DNA of 64,000 bases from Bacteroidaceae bacterium. GTDB lineage: Bacteria > Bacteroidota > Bacteroidia > Bacteroidales > Bacteroidaceae. Shown here piece after piece: positions 26,208 to 35,842 of this stretch (position 1 is the stretch's first letter; every line of letters begins with the position of its first letter). The stretch covers positions 37,775 to 101,774 of the forward strand of contig JAKSIU010000005.1 of assembly GCA_024398615.1 (NCBI GenBank). The letters run 5' to 3'. The position numbers and the translations under genes are program-made. The notes below the pieces were generated by a model that saw only the letters and a list, made by a program, of their open reading frames with translations, made no database searches and was not told the origin of the DNA.

Positions 26208-27677
26208 ATGAAGAAGCTTTTGTCATTTTTAGTGTTGGGCGGAGCGCTGGTCATGCTGGCATCGTGCCGTAAGGACAAGGACGACGATTTCATCACCTCG
26301 CCACAGGACGCGCAGGAGTATCTGGCCGAGACCGGCATGCAGCTGGCCGAGATGATTGACCATGACCTGAAGTACCCTTCTGAAACTGATGATCTGTTCG
26401 CCTATCTGATAGCCAAGTACAGGAACTTTGATGCCAGTCAGATAGACATGCTCATTAACAGTCTGGAGAAGCAGATCCGTACGGAAACATATAAAGAGGA
26501 CTATGTCACAAATGCGCCGGTCCGCCTTCTGGAATCTGTGCGTGAGTGCGCCGCAACCGGTACCCGTGCCTACATGCGGACATTGCTCCATGTCATCACA
26601 TACAACATATCAATGCCCCAGTTCTATGGAGGCATAAAGGCCGATGACGCCAACGGCACCTTCATTCTTGACCCGACAGTCAGGGACCGCATGGAGATAA
26701 CCCTCTATGACCGGAACTCAAAGCCGGTGGTGCTGACTCTGAAGGGCAGTGAAAAGACCACGAAGATAAGCATCATTTCAACCGTTCATGAGAATTCGTT
26801 CCGTGAAGGCCATCAGACAGAAAACCTGACACGCACAAACCAGTATTTTGTTGATGTTCCCGAAACAATAACTCTTGATGCGGTCCATGAGGGCAAGACC
26901 CTTGTCGGAATAAAAATCAATTCGTCTCTGGCTCTGGACTTCAATGCTGAAATGTCGTCCGATGAGACTGTAGAGCAGCATGACGGTAGAGTGGAGTATG
27001 TCTATAACGACTACTACAACAATTTTTCCATAGACTATACGAAACTGAACATTGACGGTGAAATGACCGATGCTGACGGTTATACGGCAAAGTTTGGCAG
27101 CAGTGCTGATGCCCAGGGCATCGGCCTGAATGCACATCTCAACAAGGGCAGTCAGCAGGTGTTCTCCATTGACGCCTCGCTTAAGGGCAATATGGCTCTG
27201 ATTCCAGAATTGATTAAGAATGCTGACAATTCATCAGTCAGCGAAGAACAGGCATTAGGAATGCTGTCTCTTCTGGGCTACAAGGCCGATGCCGGTCTCA
27301 AACTGCTTGACCGGGTGGAAGTGAAGGCGGACTGCAGCAACATAGGCGAACTGCTCAAGGCCGTTGCCCAGGTTGAGGGCGCGCTTGAGGAAGGCAAGGG
27401 CGAGGCCGCAGTGAAGAGCGCCATGGGCAATCTCAACGCCCAGCTGAATTCCGGACTCTATCTGGCCGGTTCAAAGAAGAAGACCGCACACCTGGAGATT
27501 GACTGTGTCAGGGACAGTGAAGAAGAGTCCGGCTTCGCTTTCGAGCCGGTTCTGGTATTCGATAAGGACGGTTCAAGATTCGGTATCGAGGAATTCTTCT
27601 CGGCAGAATGCTTCAATGAAGTGTCTGCAGCCTTCATTGACATAATCATGCAGATAGCACCGCTTCTGGGCATTTAA
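26208..27677 (+). CDS. Unrecognised lipoprotein, 489 residues
   Basis: Lipoprotein signal peptide ending LASC (Cys20), followed by an Asp/Lys-rich linker (RKDKDDDF). I do not recognise the mature domain. The N-terminal third is helical; the middle (about 140-300) looks beta-rich (ITLYDRNSKPVVLTLKGS, DEKTVEQHDG-like acidic turns, YNDYYNNFSIDYTKLNIDGE); the last third is helical and ends with a hydrophobic segment (FIDIIMQIAPLLGI). Likely anchored in the outer membrane. Its stop codon overlaps that of the convergent YD-like gene within TTAA (27674-27677). Confidence 0.75.
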   Translation: MKKLLSFLVLGGALVMLASCRKDKDDDFITSPQDAQEYLAETGMQLAEMIDHDLKYPSETDDLFAYLIAKYRNFDASQIDMLINSLEKQIRTETYKEDYVTNAPVRLLESVRECAATGTRAYMRTLLHVITYNISMPQFYGGIKADDANGTFILDPTVRDRMEITLYDRNSKPVVLTLKGSEKTTKISIISTVHENSFREGHQTENLTRTNQYFVDVPETITLDAVHEGKTLVGIKINSSLALDFNAEMSSDETVEQHDGRVEYVYNDYYNNFSIDYTKLNIDGEMTDADGYTAKFGSSADAQGIGLNAHLNKGSQQVFSIDASLKGNMALIPELIKNADNSSVSEEQALGMLSLLGYKADAGLKLLDRVEVKADCSNIGELLKAVAQVEGALEEGKGEAAVKSAMGNLNAQLNSGLYLAGSKKKTAHLEIDCVRDSEEESGFAFEPVLVFDKDGSRFGIEEFFSAECFNEVSAAFIDIIMQIAPLLGI

Positions 27678-28333
27678 CGGTAACGGTAGCGGCGGCGGTC
27701 GCTGCCTGTAAGACGACGTGGACCTCCAGGGACGATTGAGTATCGTTTCCTGGAGGTCCAGTTTCCGTACCGGTCGTACTCGTAGTCGTCGAAAACGGTA
27801 ACGGACATGGACAGACTGTCCCAGTCACGTTCCACACGGCTTACACAGCCATGGTCATTGTAGAAATAGCGTGTTTCAAGTCCGTCACTGTCAGTTTCCT
27901 GTTCCAGCCTGAAAATAGGGATGAAAGATTCCAATGTGCTGTCGGAATAATCGAATACATTGCGTTCCTGTGGCCTGCTGCGGTCTGCAAGACTGTCACG
28001 GACAATGGAAGGCGCGCTCCCGTCAGGCGGCAGTTCGACAGTGACAAGGCGCGGGTTGAGCGAGCGGTATTCGCAGCGTTCGGTCAGTCTGCCCAGGGAA
28101 TCGAAGCTGAATGTCTCCATTGTCTGCCAGCGTTCAACCTGACGGCGTGTGCCACGTTGATGCCTGCGTCCTTGGGAGGAAAGGTCTATGGTCCAGACAA
28201 CCGATGTCTCTTCCTCGAAATACCCGATGTCACCGGCCGGCATCGGGCCGGGAACGGCCGGCCCCCAGGGATGCTGTGCAAAAGCATTGAACTGGGCCAG
28301 AAGAATGAGCAGAAGGCAGCGGTATTGTTTCAT
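27674..28333 (-). CDS. Exported protein with RHS/YD-like repeats
   Basis: 219 residues with a signal peptide (MKQYRCLLLILLAQFNAFAQ, cleavage near Ala19). The mature part has three segments of the YD/RHS kind: FSFDSLGRLTERCEY, YFYNDHGCVSRVERD and YEYDRYGNWTSRKRY. Such repeats build beta shells in RHS toxins and wall proteins; here only a few copies exist, without a toxin domain, as in many small Bacteroidales proteins of unknown role. ATG 28333 was chosen over the earlier in-frame ATG at 28369 because it gives a clean signal peptide. Confidence 0.7.
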   Translation of the reverse strand: MKQYRCLLLILLAQFNAFAQHPWGPAVPGPMPAGDIGYFEEETSVVWTIDLSSQGRRHQRGTRRQVERWQTMETFSFDSLGRLTERCEYRSLNPRLVTVELPPDGSAPSIVRDSLADRSRPQERNVFDYSDSTLESFIPIFRLEQETDSDGLETRYFYNDHGCVSRVERDWDSLSMSVTVFDDYEYDRYGNWTSRKRYSIVPGGPRRLTGSDRRRYRYR

Positions 28334-28381
28334 TTCGGGGGTAAAAATATAAAAAGGAGGGTTATACACGGCAACAATTGC

Positions 28382-28389
28382 TAATTTTG
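28382..28389 (+). promoter_or_regulatory. -7 box of the gene at 28418
   Basis: TAATTTTG, exact, 28 bases before the ATG. It lies 48 bases from the divergent start at 28333. Confidence 0.6.
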
Positions 28390-28417
28390 TACGTCATTAC
28401 AAAAACGGAACGCAATT

Positions 28418-29449
28418 ATGAAGAGAATATTGATGCTGATTGCCATGCTCATGACGGTTCTGGGAGCATCGGCCTACAGGAATACCAATATCAAGGTGTG
28501 GGGCGAAGTCGGTCAGGCCGATGACGGAAAGTACTATCTGACCATGTACAAGAACTGTCCTGCAACGGTCGTGGCACGTTTCCATTTCAAGTATAAGGGC
28601 GGGGGGACAAGTCAGGACTACGACCTTTTCATGGCTGACAGTGTGGCTGTCCTGCATGATCCTGTCCCGGTTGACCGCGCCGTAAGGAAGGTCGTGATAA
28701 ATGATGTGTTCTATTCGACCCCTGACGGCAAGGGCGGTGTATATAAGACCGATGACCCTAATGACCCGATTCTGGAAATGCTTATGGTCGATCTGTTTGA
28801 CCTGTATCATGACATTTTCTGGTTTGACGGACTGTACCGTGCCTCGTATTATGACCGCTGGTCGTATGGCGGTCCGGAACCTCTGCCTGTGAACGGACTT
28901 GTCAACCGTGAAAAGCTGGCCGATGACATTGACCTGACCAGACTTGATGACGAGGATCTGCTGATGGGCATCGCTGCTGTGGCAGGCCTTGGCGTGATGA
29001 TGGGCTCCGTGGTCAGCAAGTACTGGGATGTTCCTGACAATCGTTATCCGTACTTCTCAATCTCACCTCAGGTGCAGTATTTTCTTGATTCAGGCATGGT
29101 TCGCGACGTGATGCAGTTCAAGTATCGCTTTGGAAACCGAGGCGGATGGAGCCTGTTCGGCGATATAGGTGCAACTACCGGTACGCTTGATGAACCGGGC
29201 ATGTTCGACCGCGGCTTTACCTGGAGCATGGGTGCCGGTCTGGATCTGGGAGACTTCTCCATGTCTCTGAGCGGAAAACCGGCAATCAGGGATCATGGCA
29301 ACAATTTCCTGGCCTTCCAGCTGGGCTATGACATCCCTGTTACACGTCACTTCGGCATTGACCTGCACGGCGGTGTGAGCGTGCTGGGGTATATGGATGA
29401 GTATTTTCTGGATTTCCCGCTTTCGCTTGGCCTTATCTGGCGCTACTGA
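28418..29449 (+). CDS. Exported protein of unknown function, probable outer-membrane barrel C-terminus
   Basis: 343 residues, signal peptide cleaved after about Ala19 (LGASAY). The first half is soluble-looking and acidic (LADDIDLTRLDDEDLLMG); a hydrophobic Gly/Ala segment (GIAAVAGLGVMMGSVVS) sits near 190-207; the last 130 residues have alternating strands (YPYFSISPQVQYFLD, WSLFGDIGATTGTLD, FGIDLHGGVSVLGY) and end LGLIWRY, as in outer-membrane barrels. No family recognised. Its TGA abuts the TCA stop of the convergent gene, forming TGATCA. Confidence 0.7.
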   Translation: MKRILMLIAMLMTVLGASAYRNTNIKVWGEVGQADDGKYYLTMYKNCPATVVARFHFKYKGGGTSQDYDLFMADSVAVLHDPVPVDRAVRKVVINDVFYSTPDGKGGVYKTDDPNDPILEMLMVDLFDLYHDIFWFDGLYRASYYDRWSYGGPEPLPVNGLVNREKLADDIDLTRLDDEDLLMGIAAVAGLGVMMGSVVSKYWDVPDNRYPYFSISPQVQYFLDSGMVRDVMQFKYRFGNRGGWSLFGDIGATTGTLDEPGMFDRGFTWSMGAGLDLGDFSMSLSGKPAIRDHGNNFLAFQLGYDIPVTRHFGIDLHGGVSVLGYMDEYFLDFPLSLGLIWRY

Positions 29450-30553
29450 TCAGCGGCCGAATACCATTTCGTAGTCAAGCGGGGCATCGGTACCATAGAC
29501 GTTGCTGCCGTTGCGGACTATGTTACCTGTTGAGCAGAGCCATTCCAGGATGAGTCTGGCGCAGAAGTCATCGGGCTTGTCCCATAGGTGGTCAAGAGTT
29601 GAAAGGAAGGCGTTCCTGCGCTGTATGTTGTAGTATTCGTCGGCAATCTGGCTGTCGCGTGACTGTCCGAAATAGAAGTACTGCATGGCGCTGCGCCATC
29701 CCAGCCACAGAATGAAATTGTATTCGCTGTAATGTCCTGATTCCAGCAGCGCCTGGATTGCGGGCAGTGTGAATTCCGATGCTACTGACGTGACGCATCC
29801 CAGTGCCAGAGCACATTGTGCACTGTAGTCCGGTGCCTGTTGCATGGCGTCATAGAACATGTTCATGCATGTTTCATTGTCCTGGCAGTCACTGATTCCG
29901 GCAACCAGAGCGGTGTCGTAGTTGTCAGTCCATGACAGCTGGGTCCGTACGGACCGGTCTATTGCGGTTTCATCTTCAAAATCAATGAACGGAGTCTGCG
30001 AGAGCAGTTCCAGTGCATGGTCAAGCAGTATGGTCGGGTCCTCATTCCCGCGGCCTCCAAATGCATCTTCTCCAATCTGTTTGCACATTTCTGTGGCCAG
30101 TGTGTCAACGGTGCTCCGGAATTCCGGGCTTCCGGAATTGGAACCGGCAGCCGTGCGTCCGAATGAAAGAATGTTGCTCATGAGACTGACAGCTGGAACC
30201 TCATACTCCATGTCCTTGCATCTGGTGAACAGTTCGTACTGGCTGAAAATGTCATGAACGGCCAGATAGGAGTTGTATCGGCCTATTGCCTCAAGCTCGA
30301 ATCTGTCAGTAATGCCGCTGTCCGGAATCTGCCAGTCCGACTGACTGCCCGGTATGTCATACTCCAGGATGTCGGCTCCAAAGAAGTCTCCGATACTGGC
30401 GCTGTCATTATGCAGGGCCTGTGATACACGTTCCCTTACCGGAGTGAGGTCGACAGGACTGTCCTGCCACAATTCATATTCCTGGCTTCTGCCTCCTTTG
30501 CATGCGGCAAGTGATACGGCAAGCACAAACAGTATAAAGGACCTCGGTTTCAT
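29450..30553 (-). CDS. Unrecognised lipoprotein downstream of lysA
   Basis: 367 residues; lipoprotein signal ending LAAC (Cys18). The remainder is mostly helical with many Asp, Glu and aromatic residues (LDHALELLSQTPFIDFEDET, ESGHYSEYNFILWLGWRSAM) and no recognised motif. It starts 16 bases after lysA and is therefore probably the last gene of the his-lys operon. Start moved from an upstream in-frame ATG (30664) to 30553, where the signal peptide begins. Confidence 0.75.
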   Translation of the reverse strand: MKPRSFILFVLAVSLAACKGGRSQEYELWQDSPVDLTPVRERVSQALHNDSASIGDFFGADILEYDIPGSQSDWQIPDSGITDRFELEAIGRYNSYLAVHDIFSQYELFTRCKDMEYEVPAVSLMSNILSFGRTAAGSNSGSPEFRSTVDTLATEMCKQIGEDAFGGRGNEDPTILLDHALELLSQTPFIDFEDETAIDRSVRTQLSWTDNYDTALVAGISDCQDNETCMNMFYDAMQQAPDYSAQCALALGCVTSVASEFTLPAIQALLESGHYSEYNFILWLGWRSAMQYFYFGQSRDSQIADEYYNIQRRNAFLSTLDHLWDKPDDFCARLILEWLCSTGNIVRNGSNVYGTDAPLDYEMVFGR

Positions 30554-30569
30554 GACGCAAAGTCTGTAT

Positions 30570-31682
30570 TCAGTCAAAACATGATTTTGGAAGCGGACGG
30601 CAGTTGTAGCATGATGCCATGGTCTCGCCGTATGCTCCGGCTGTAAGTATGGCAATAAGGTCACCGCGTCTTATTTCCGGCAGCAGGGCATCTTTTTCGA
30701 AAGTATCGGACGATTCGCAGATGGGACCTACAACGTCATACTTTTCCAAAGGACCATCGGAACTCAGGTTGACTATCTTGTGGTGAGCCCCGTAGAATGC
30801 CGGACGTATGAGTTCGGTGAAACCTGCGTCGACAATGGCGAACTTCTTGACAGTACCCTGCTTGACGTACAGGACTCTGGTGATGAGGCGTCCGCACTGG
30901 GCAACTACCGCACGGCCAAGCTCAAAGTGGAGCTGCTGTCCGGGACGCAGTTTGAGACGGTCTTCAAACACCTTGAAATAGCTTTCCAGACATGGCATGT
31001 CGTTCTGTTCCGGGTTGTCATAGTCAACGCCCAGGCCACCGCCCACGTTGATGCTGTGCAGTTTGATCCCCTTTCCTTCAAGATTGTCCTGAAGCTCATT
31101 GACCCTGTCTGCAAGAGTCATGAACGGTTCCATGTCAAGAATCTGCGAGCCTATGTGGAAATGCAGTCCTTCAAAGACCAGACAGTCGCATTCAATGGCT
31201 CTGCGGATTATCGGCTCGAGCATTGGTATTTCAATGCCGAACTTGTTTTCGGACAGTCCGGTGGTGATGCCGGCGTGGGTGTGTGCATCGACGTTGGGGT
31301 TGACGCGCAGGGCAATGTGTGCGGTACGGCCAAGTGCCTGGCAACGCTCGATTATGACTTCAAGTTCGGCCTGGGATTCCACGTTGAAGCAGGCAATGCC
31401 CTTTTCAAGTGCAAGGTCTATCTCCCAATCGGCTTTTCCGACTCCGGCAAAGACTATCGATGTGGCCGGGAAACCGTTTTCAAGGGCTTTGCTTATTTCT
31501 CCGCCGCTCACACAGTCAATGCCCAGACCGGCCTTGCGTATCCTTTCAAGAAGGGTGGGGTTGGCGTTGGCCTTTATGGCATAGTGGACGTGCCAGTTGG
31601 GATGTCCTTCAGTGCATTCTCTGATTTTTGCCAGAGTCCTGTCCAGCAATCCCAGATCATACCGGTAATAAGGGGTGCGCAT
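30570..31682 (-). CDS. lysA: Diaminopimelate decarboxylase
   Basis: LysA decarboxylates meso-diaminopimelate to L-lysine with PLP. The PLP Lys is in HYAIKANANPT; the glycine loop GGGLGVDY and the intersubunit motif GPICESSDTF with the active-site Cys are present, as are HFHIGSQI and the EPGR-like FELGRAVVAQCG. Length is 370 residues; it opens MRTPYYRYDLGLL. This start, 13 bases after the lysC stop, is preferred to the frame's first ATG at 31742, which would overlap lysC. Confidence 0.95.
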   Translation of the reverse strand: MRTPYYRYDLGLLDRTLAKIRECTEGHPNWHVHYAIKANANPTLLERIRKAGLGIDCVSGGEISKALENGFPATSIVFAGVGKADWEIDLALEKGIACFNVESQAELEVIIERCQALGRTAHIALRVNPNVDAHTHAGITTGLSENKFGIEIPMLEPIIRRAIECDCLVFEGLHFHIGSQILDMEPFMTLADRVNELQDNLEGKGIKLHSINVGGGLGVDYDNPEQNDMPCLESYFKVFEDRLKLRPGQQLHFELGRAVVAQCGRLITRVLYVKQGTVKKFAIVDAGFTELIRPAFYGAHHKIVNLSSDGPLEKYDVVGPICESSDTFEKDALLPEIRRGDLIAILTAGAYGETMASCYNCRPLPKSCFD

Positions 31683-31695
31683 TGCTTTGAAACGG

Positions 31696-33021
31696 TCAGT
31701 TCTTTGATTTGAACAGTACATCGCTGAGACGTTGCAGGGCATTCACCTTGTCACATTCGCGAATCAGGAAAGAGATGTTGTAGTTGCTTCCGCCGTAGGA
31801 AATCATACGTACCGGAATGTCGGCCAGAGCATCCAAAGCGCGTGACTCGAATCCCAGATTCTCCCATTCCATGTCACCGACGACGCAGATTATGCACATG
31901 CCCTCGTCAACGGTTACGGTTCCGTATTTCTTGAGTTCTGCGACTATCTCGTTCAGATTGCGGGTGTTGTCGATTGACATTGATACACCGACTTCGGACG
32001 TGCAGATCATGTCGATAGAAGTCCTGTAGGTCTCAAATATTTCGAATACCTTTCTCAGGAAACCATGTGCAAGCAGCATGCGGCTTGACTTTATCTTGAT
32101 GGCGGTGATGTTCTCCTTGGCGGCAACGGCGGCAATGCGTCCGGGTTCGGCACGGTTGTCAATGAGCGTGCCGGGGGCCGATGGCTCCATGGTGTTCAGA
32201 AGACGGACAGGTATGCAGGCGGCCTTTGCTGGCTGTATGCATGTGGGGTGCAGGATCTTGGCTCCGAAGTATGCAAGCTCGGCGGCTTCTTCGAAATGCA
32301 GATGACGGACCGGCTGTGTGCCTTTCACTACACGCGGGTCATTGTTGTGCATTCCGTCAATGTCAGTCCATATCTGGATTTCCTCGGCCTTGATTGCTGC
32401 TCCAAGGATAGATGCCGTGTAGTCGCTTCCTCCACGCTGAAGGTTGTCTATGTCTCCTGCGGCATTGCGGCAGATGAACCCCTGGGTAATGTATATCTGC
32501 ATTCCCGGAACGGCCTCCAGCTGGCTGCATGCGTTCCTGGATATGAAGTTCATGTCAGGCTCGCCGTCGGCATCGGTCTTCATGAAATCGAGGGCTGGCA
32601 GCAGAGCCGCCTTGATGCCCTGTTCCTGAAGGTAACAGGTAACCATGAACGTGGATATGAGTTCGCCTTGGGCGAGTATGGTCTTTTCCTCCTTTTCGGT
32701 GAAGTTGTCCTTTGAGAATGACTGCAGGAATTGGAACTTGTCTTCAAGGAACTTCTGGACCTTTTCCTGATTCGATTCCTTGGCAAGCAGTTCGGGCACG
32801 TGGGCGTAGTACTTGGCGCGCAGACGGTTGATCACGTCGTCAGCTCCGGCCTTGTTTCCGCCGTACAGGTACTGTGCAATCTCGACAAGTGAATTGGTTG
32901 TGCCTGACATGGCTGACAGGACAACGAGTTTCTGCTGGCCGTCTTCTGTGATCAGGCGGCACACGTCTTTCATTCGCTGCGGACTTCCTACCGATGTTCC
33001 GCCGAATTTCAATACTTTCAT
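31696..33021 (-). CDS. lysC: Aspartate kinase (monofunctional)
   Basis: LysC phosphorylates aspartate, the first step to lysine, threonine and methionine. The catalytic start [16 protein letters not shown] and the motif [14 protein letters not shown] are intact, and two C-terminal ACT domains (from about residue 305, [17 protein letters not shown]) point to feedback control by an end product. 441 residues, no fused homoserine dehydrogenase. It is between ftsE and lysA; the pairing with lysA suggests the lysine/cell-wall branch. Confidence 0.95.
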   Translation of the reverse strand: MKVLKFGGTSVGSPQRMKDVCRLITEDGQQKLVVLSAMSGTTNSLVEIAQYLYGGNKAGADDVINRLRAKYYAHVPELLAKESNQEKVQKFLEDKFQFLQSFSKDNFTEKEEKTILAQGELISTFMVTCYLQEQGIKAALLPALDFMKTDADGEPDMNFISRNACSQLEAVPGMQIYITQGFICRNAAGDIDNLQRGGSDYTASILGAAIKAEEIQIWTDIDGMHNNDPRVVKGTQPVRHLHFEEAAELAYFGAKILHPTCIQPAKAACIPVRLLNTMEPSAPGTLIDNRAEPGRIAAVAAKENITAIKIKSSRMLLAHGFLRKVFEIFETYRTSIDMICTSEVGVSMSIDNTRNLNEIVAELKKYGTVTVDEGMCIICVVGDMEWENLGFESRALDALADIPVRMISYGGSNYNISFLIRECDKVNALQRLSDVLFKSKN

Positions 33022-33054
33022 GTTATGGATGGTTTTTCGGTTTGTAATAATTGG

Positions 33055-33735
33055 TCATTCACCGTCAACGGTCAGGTGGCGGTCCTCACATTTGAAGACT
33101 CTGCCCGGAAATTCCTCCAGCCACTGCAGGTTGTGGGTGATCATCATTATGGTTGTTCCACCATTGTTCACCTTGTGCAGAATCTCCATGATCTGCCGTC
33201 CGGTGGTAGGGTCAAGGTTGCCGGTGGGCTCATCGGCCAGAATAAGCTTGGGGTTGTTCAGAAGGGCGCGTGCAATGCAGATACGCTGCTGTTCGCCTCC
33301 GGAAAGCTCGTGCGGGAACTTGTATCCCTTGGTTTCCATGCCTACCATGTCAAGGACCTGCATTATCTGCTGATGTATTGCCTTGCGGTCCTTCCATCCG
33401 GTCGATTTCAGAACAAATGCCAGATTGTCAAAGACGTTGCGGTCAGTCAGCAGCTGGAAATCCTGGAAGACTATTCCCATCTGACGTCTCAGGTCGGGCA
33501 GACGGCGCTGTTTCATGCGGCACAGGTCTGTGTCCAGCACAATGGCGTGGCTGTCCGGTGCGGAACATATCACCTCAAGTTCGCCGTATATGGTCTTGAT
33601 GAGGCTGCTCTTGCCAGATCCCACCTTGCCTATCAGATAGACGAACTCGCCTTCGCCTACCTTGAAGGAAACATCGCCCAGGACGAACATGTCCTGCTGG
33701 CGTATCTCAACGTTTTGATAATCTATTATGTTCAT
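33055..33735 (-). CDS. ftsE: FtsE-like ABC transporter ATP-binding protein
   Basis: A 226-residue ATPase with Walker [13 protein letters not shown], signature [15 protein letters not shown] and Walker [15 protein letters not shown]. It opens with [20 protein letters not shown]. The family partner FtsX drives peptidoglycan hydrolases at the division site. The closest family match by motif is FtsE (cell division) rather than LolD, but this cannot be fixed without alignment. It starts 4 bases after hisIE and lies 33 bases before lysC, in the middle of an amino-acid operon; no ftsX gene is in the window. Confidence 0.85.
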   Translation of the reverse strand: MNIIDYQNVEIRQQDMFVLGDVSFKVGEGEFVYLIGKVGSGKSSLIKTIYGELEVICSAPDSHAIVLDTDLCRMKQRRLPDLRRQMGIVFQDFQLLTDRNVFDNLAFVLKSTGWKDRKAIHQQIMQVLDMVGMETKGYKFPHELSGGEQQRICIARALLNNPKLILADEPTGNLDPTTGRQIMEILHKVNNGGTTIMMITHNLQWLEEFPGRVFKCEDRHLTVDGE

Positions 33736-33739
33736 TGCG

Positions 33740-34336
33740 TCATTCCTTGTGGCGCTTTACCAGTTCGGTGGCCAGTTCTTCAATACGGTGTCCCTTTGAC
33801 GTGAGCAGGACTATGAGATGATAGATAAGGTCCGATGCCTCGTAGATGAGACGGTCATCAGTGCCGTTGGTGGCTTCAATGACTGTTTCGACGGCTTCTT
33901 CACCGACCTTCTGGGCCATGCGGTTCACTCCGCTGCGGAACAGTGACGTGGTGTATGAACCTTCGGGCATTTCACGGAAGCGGCGGTCAATGAAATCCTG
34001 CAGATATGAAAGGAAGTTCAGGTCTGCATTGTTGGTCTCGCCCCAGCAGGTGTCGGCTCCGGTGTGGCATACTGGACCGTCCGGATGTGCCTTGATGAGC
34101 AGTGTGTCATTGTCACAGTCGCAGAGAATCTGCCTTACATGCAGAAAATTGCCGCTTGTCTCACCTTTGGTCCAAAGGCAGTTGCGGGTGCGGCTCCAGA
34201 ATGTGACCTTTCCTGTTTCCACGGTTTTTTCATAGGCCTCCCTGTTCATGAAGCCAAGCATCAGAACCTTGGCGGTTACGCTGTCCTGGACAATTGCCGG
34301 AACAAGTCCGCCCATCTTCTCAAAATCAATCTCCAT
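33740..34336 (-). CDS. hisIE: Phosphoribosyl-AMP cyclohydrolase / phosphoribosyl-ATP pyrophosphatase
   Basis: A bifunctional enzyme for steps two and three of histidine synthesis. The HisI half (residues 1-105) has MLGFMNREAYEKTVETG, WSRTRNCLWTKGETSGN and the metal-binding CDCDNDTLLI with Cys residues later (CHTGADTCW). The HisE half (115-198) has the helical NTP-pyrophosphatase motif KVGEEAVETVIEA and LIYEASDLIYHL. The total, 198 residues, is normal. It follows hisF by about 20 bases. Confidence 0.96.
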   Translation of the reverse strand: MEIDFEKMGGLVPAIVQDSVTAKVLMLGFMNREAYEKTVETGKVTFWSRTRNCLWTKGETSGNFLHVRQILCDCDNDTLLIKAHPDGPVCHTGADTCWGETNNADLNFLSYLQDFIDRRFREMPEGSYTTSLFRSGVNRMAQKVGEEAVETVIEATNGTDDRLIYEASDLIYHLIVLLTSKGHRIEELATELVKRHKE

Positions 34337-34356
34337 GTCTAAAGTTGTGTAGTTTC

Positions 34357-35109
34357 TTAAATTCTAATAGGTATTCCTGACCTGCAAAGATACTGCTTTA
34401 ATTCGGGAATGGATATCTGTCCGAAGTGAAAAACGCTGGCTGCCAGTGCTGCACTGGCTTTACCTTTGGCGAATACTTCAAGGAAATGTTCCTTACTGCC
34501 TGCTCCTCCCGATGCTATTACCGGAATGGGCAGTTCTGACAGGCGGGCAAGGGCTTCGCATGGATAACCGTTCTTTACACCGTCATGGTCCATGCTGGTA
34601 AACAGGATTTCGCCTGCACCGCGGTCTGCGGCCTCGGCTGCCCATTCGAAGAGACGTCGTCCGGTCGGAACCCGGCCTCCGTTCAGGAAACATTCCCAGT
34701 CATTGCCGTTTTGACGGGCGTCAATGGCTATGGTGCATACCTGTGAGCCGAAATTGGCAGCAATGCTGTCAATCAGTCCCGGATTCTTCAGCGCTGCCGA
34801 ATTGACCGAAACCTTATCGGCTCCGGCCTGAAGCAGACGTTCCACGTCAGAGAGTTCGTGAATTCCTCCGCCCACTGTGAACGGAATGGAAAGGACCGAG
34901 GCTATGCGCTGTACAAGTTCTGTAAAGGTTTTTCTGCCTTCGAACGATGCTGTTATGTCCAGAAACACCAGCTCGTCGGCTCCCTGCTCACTGTACATGC
35001 GGCCAAGTTCCACAGGGTCACCGGCATCGCGCAGATTGACGAAGTTGGTGCCTTTTACAGTCCGTCCGTTGCAGATGTCCAGGCAGGGTATGATTCGTTT
35101 TGCAAGCAT
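34357..35109 (-). CDS. hisF: Imidazole glycerol phosphate synthase, cyclase subunit
   Basis: HisF, a (beta/alpha)8 barrel, turns PRFAR and ammonia into imidazole glycerol phosphate and AICAR. It opens [20 protein letters not shown] (Asp11 catalytic region) and has [37 protein letters not shown] and the second catalytic Asp in [11 protein letters not shown]. 250 residues. ATG 35109, 4 bases after the hisA stop, is chosen over the frame's first ATG (35148), which lies within hisA. Confidence 0.96.
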   Translation of the reverse strand: MLAKRIIPCLDICNGRTVKGTNFVNLRDAGDPVELGRMYSEQGADELVFLDITASFEGRKTFTELVQRIASVLSIPFTVGGGIHELSDVERLLQAGADKVSVNSAALKNPGLIDSIAANFGSQVCTIAIDARQNGNDWECFLNGGRVPTGRRLFEWAAEAADRGAGEILFTSMDHDGVKNGYPCEALARLSELPIPVIASGGAGSKEHFLEVFAKGKASAALAASVFHFGQISIPELKQYLCRSGIPIRI

Positions 35110-35113
35110 TTCA

Positions 35114-35839
35114 CTATAAGATTTGTTCAAGTTCAGACAATCTGTCAAGACTTATGCGTCCCTCGTAATAAGCCTTTCCGACAATCGCCTCAAACAGGCC
35201 GGCTCGGGAAAGGTCAATCAGGTCTTCATCGCAACTGACACCTCCGCTGGCAATGAGCTCAATGCCGGGGAATTTGGAGAGAAGGTCTTTGTAAAGGCCG
35301 ACGGACGGTCCTTGAAGCATGCCGTCCCTGTTGATGTCTGTACAAAGGATATGACTGATACCCTGCTGCCGGTACATGTTGATGAAGGCATTCAGGGAAA
35401 GCCTGCTGTCTTCCTTCCAACCGTTGACCGATATGTATCCGTCTCTCGCATCGGCCCCGAGAATGAGGCGCTCAGGGCCATATTTGCCTATCCATTCGGA
35501 CATGAGCTCCTGGTCGGTGACTGCAAGACTTCCTACGGTAACCATGTCGGCACCTGCGCTGAAGGCACTGGAAATGTCGGTATCGGACTTTACTCCGCCA
35601 CCGAAATCTATGGTGAGGGTGGTGTGTGCGGCAATCTGTTCAAGGGTCCTGAGGTTCACGATGTGGTGGCTGCGGGCTCCGTCCAGGTCGACTAGGTGAA
35701 GGCGCTTAAGGCCTGCGTCCTGAAATCTCCTGGCCATGTCAACAGGACTGTCACTGTACGTCCTGCACTGTGAGTAGTCTCCTTTGGACAGACGGACGCA
35801 CTTGCCGTCGATGAGGTCTATTGCCGGAACTATGGTCAT
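35114..35839 (-). CDS. hisA: ProFAR isomerase (phosphoribosylformimino-AICAR-P isomerase)
   Basis: HisA isomerises ProFAR to PRFAR. The barrel protein opens [20 protein letters not shown] (catalytic Asp8) and contains [23 protein letters not shown] and [14 protein letters not shown] (second catalytic Asp). 241 residues. It starts 3 bases after hisH and ends 4 before hisF. Confidence 0.96.
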   Translation of the reverse strand: MTIVPAIDLIDGKCVRLSKGDYSQCRTYSDSPVDMARRFQDAGLKRLHLVDLDGARSHHIVNLRTLEQIAAHTTLTIDFGGGVKSDTDISSAFSAGADMVTVGSLAVTDQELMSEWIGKYGPERLILGADARDGYISVNGWKEDSRLSLNAFINMYRQQGISHILCTDINRDGMLQGPSVGLYKDLLSKFPGIELIASGGVSCDEDLIDLSRAGLFEAIVGKAYYEGRISLDRLSELEQIL

Positions 35840-35842
35840 TGT

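Noticed and set aside
30780-31712. 310-codon open frame on the plus strand
   Set aside because: It lies wholly antisense to lysA; the long frame comes from codon bias of the real gene.
33025-33804. 259-codon open frame on the plus strand
   Set aside because: Antisense to ftsE and the end of hisIE; no recognisable protein.
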